Below the pieces are notes generated by a model that was given only the letters and a program-made list of their open reading frames with translations, searched no databases and was not told the DNA's origin. Made by a program: the position numbers and the translations under genes. This document shows positions 63,555-64,000 of a DNA stretch of 64,000 nucleotides, piece by piece. Source of the DNA: VRUE01 sp963697915. GTDB lineage: Bacteria; Actinomycetota; Thermoleophilia; Solirubrobacterales; 70-9. The stretch covers positions 1,178,001 through 1,242,000 of the forward strand of contig OY969103.1 in NCBI GenBank assembly GCA_963697915.1. The letters run 5' to 3'. The first letter of the stretch is position 1. Each line of letters starts with the position of its first letter.

Positions 63555-64000
63555 TCAGACGTCGAGGCCGACCTCGCTCGCCGGCTTGTCGTCACGCAGG
63601 CCCTTGAAGGAGCCGTGGCGGACCATGCGCTCGGCGGTCAGCTCGCGCAGCTCGATCTCGGCGACCAGCTCGGGCTCGGCGAAGTGGACCGCTTTGCGCG
63701 GCACCCCCTTGCCGGCGCCGAAGGGGCTCGTCTCGCGCTCCAACGGGACGAGCCGCGCGGCGAGCATCTCGAGGTCGCCCTCGGTGAAGCCGGTGCCGAC
63801 CTTGCCGGCGTAGCGCAGCAGCGGCTCGCCGTCCTCGCCGGGCTCGAAGTAGCCGACCAGGAGCGAGCCAACCCGGTCGCGGCGCCGCCCCTCACCCTCG
63901 ACCCAGCCGCCGATCACCAGCTCCTGGCGGGCGGTGTTCTTGACCTTGCGCCAGGTGCCGGGGCGCTTGCCCGGCGCGTAGGGGCTGTCGAGGCGCTTGA
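63555..64000 (-). CDS. ATP-dependent DNA ligase, C-terminal part (runs off the window)
   Basis: The last ~148 residues of an ATP-dependent ligase: motif V region RLDSPYAPGKRPGTWRKVKN with both catalytic Lys, then ELVIGGWVEGEGRRRDRVGS LLVGYF, and the OB domain LLRYAGKVGTGFTEGDLEML and FAEPELVAEIELRELT. This matches the ligase domain of LigD/LigC enzymes used in non-homologous end joining. The N-terminal adenylation motif lies outside the window, so LigC and LigD cannot be told apart. Confidence 0.88.
   Translation of the reverse strand, partial: KRLDSPYAPGKRPGTWRKVKNTARQELVIGGWVEGEGRRRDRVGSLLVGYFEPGEDGEPLLRYAGKVGTGFTEGDLEMLAARLVPLERETSPFGAGKGVPRKAVHFAEPELVAEIELRELTAERMVRHGSFKGLRDDKPASEVGLDV

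Noticed and set aside
1..64000. CRISPR arrays, insertion sequences, integrase or prophage genes, complete tRNA or rRNA genes
   Set aside because: None seen: no regularly spaced repeats, no transposase or recombinase motifs, and only one degraded tRNA fragment.

Overview
The window reads as chromosome of a high-GC, GC-skewed-codon actinobacterium. The gene set points to the class Thermoleophilia (Solirubrobacterales-type soil bacteria), but this is inferred from gene families and style, since no rRNA or other species marker is present. Evidence includes many ECF sigma factors with accessory C-terminal domains, exported pentapeptide and collagen-like proteins, a c-di-AMP riboswitch before an M23 peptidase, DUF3159 and DUF6325 proteins, and ATP-dependent DNA ligase.

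Layout. 1-1260: left edge with a partial gene, a broken copy of a pentapeptide-repeat gene, and an AbiEi-like regulator without a normal start codon. 1309-4760: two ~95-bp direct repeats bracket a serine hydrolase and a glutaminase-STAS-cyclic nucleotide-binding fusion; a 3' fragment of a tRNA-Ala gene follows. 4956-11514: SnoaL-like gene, an ECF42/DGPF sigma pair, a DNA-repair/oxygenase operon (mpaB-like, xthA, yjbR) with a divergent TetR gene, and an ArsR-SRPBCC pair. 11526-15360: a gene graveyard holding pieces of an MFS transporter, DUF4260, LtrA and MerR genes around two intact genes. 15504-21820: two-component system, greA, MarR/VOC pair, hup, and an ECF sigma operon with two matching divergent promoters. 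21877-26218: unknown envelope proteins, DUF6325, SHOCT and a cNMP/flavin reductase fusion. 26225-31382: three-gene operon for exported proteins (unknown membrane protein, GH64-like glucanase, pentapeptide protein).

31501-42064: cupin, holin-phosphodiesterase fusion, MBL hydrolase, AI-2E permease, Crp regulator, a second ECF42/DGPF pair with a recognisable promoter, VapBC-type module, and a TetR/cytochrome P450 pair. 42111-48707: unknown secreted proteins, PPOX protein, an ArsR-controlled pair of cation diffusion facilitators, and two M23 peptidases, one behind a c-di-AMP riboswitch. 48781-53195: alcohol dehydrogenase and a copper operon (unknown-CopC/CopD-YcnI). 53220-64000: collagen-like protein, DUF3159, DEAD-box helicase with an apparent AUC start, EamA permease, Liv-type binding protein, YbdK ligase, a YihY/STAS operon facing an RsbW-like kinase, and the end of a DNA ligase.

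How parts work together: the clearest units are (i) sigma factor plus target promoters at 19656-21820 and 37236-39047, (ii) metal homeostasis, with ArsR between two CDF pumps and the copper operon, (iii) wall remodelling under c-di-AMP control, and (iv) a partner-switching pair at 61963-62953. No CRISPR array, IS element, complete tRNA or rRNA gene was seen. The most unusual items are the exported GH64/pentapeptide operon, the repeat-bounded glutaminase cassette beside a tRNA remnant, the twin divergent ECF promoters, and the hairpin that hides the CDF ribosome-binding site.
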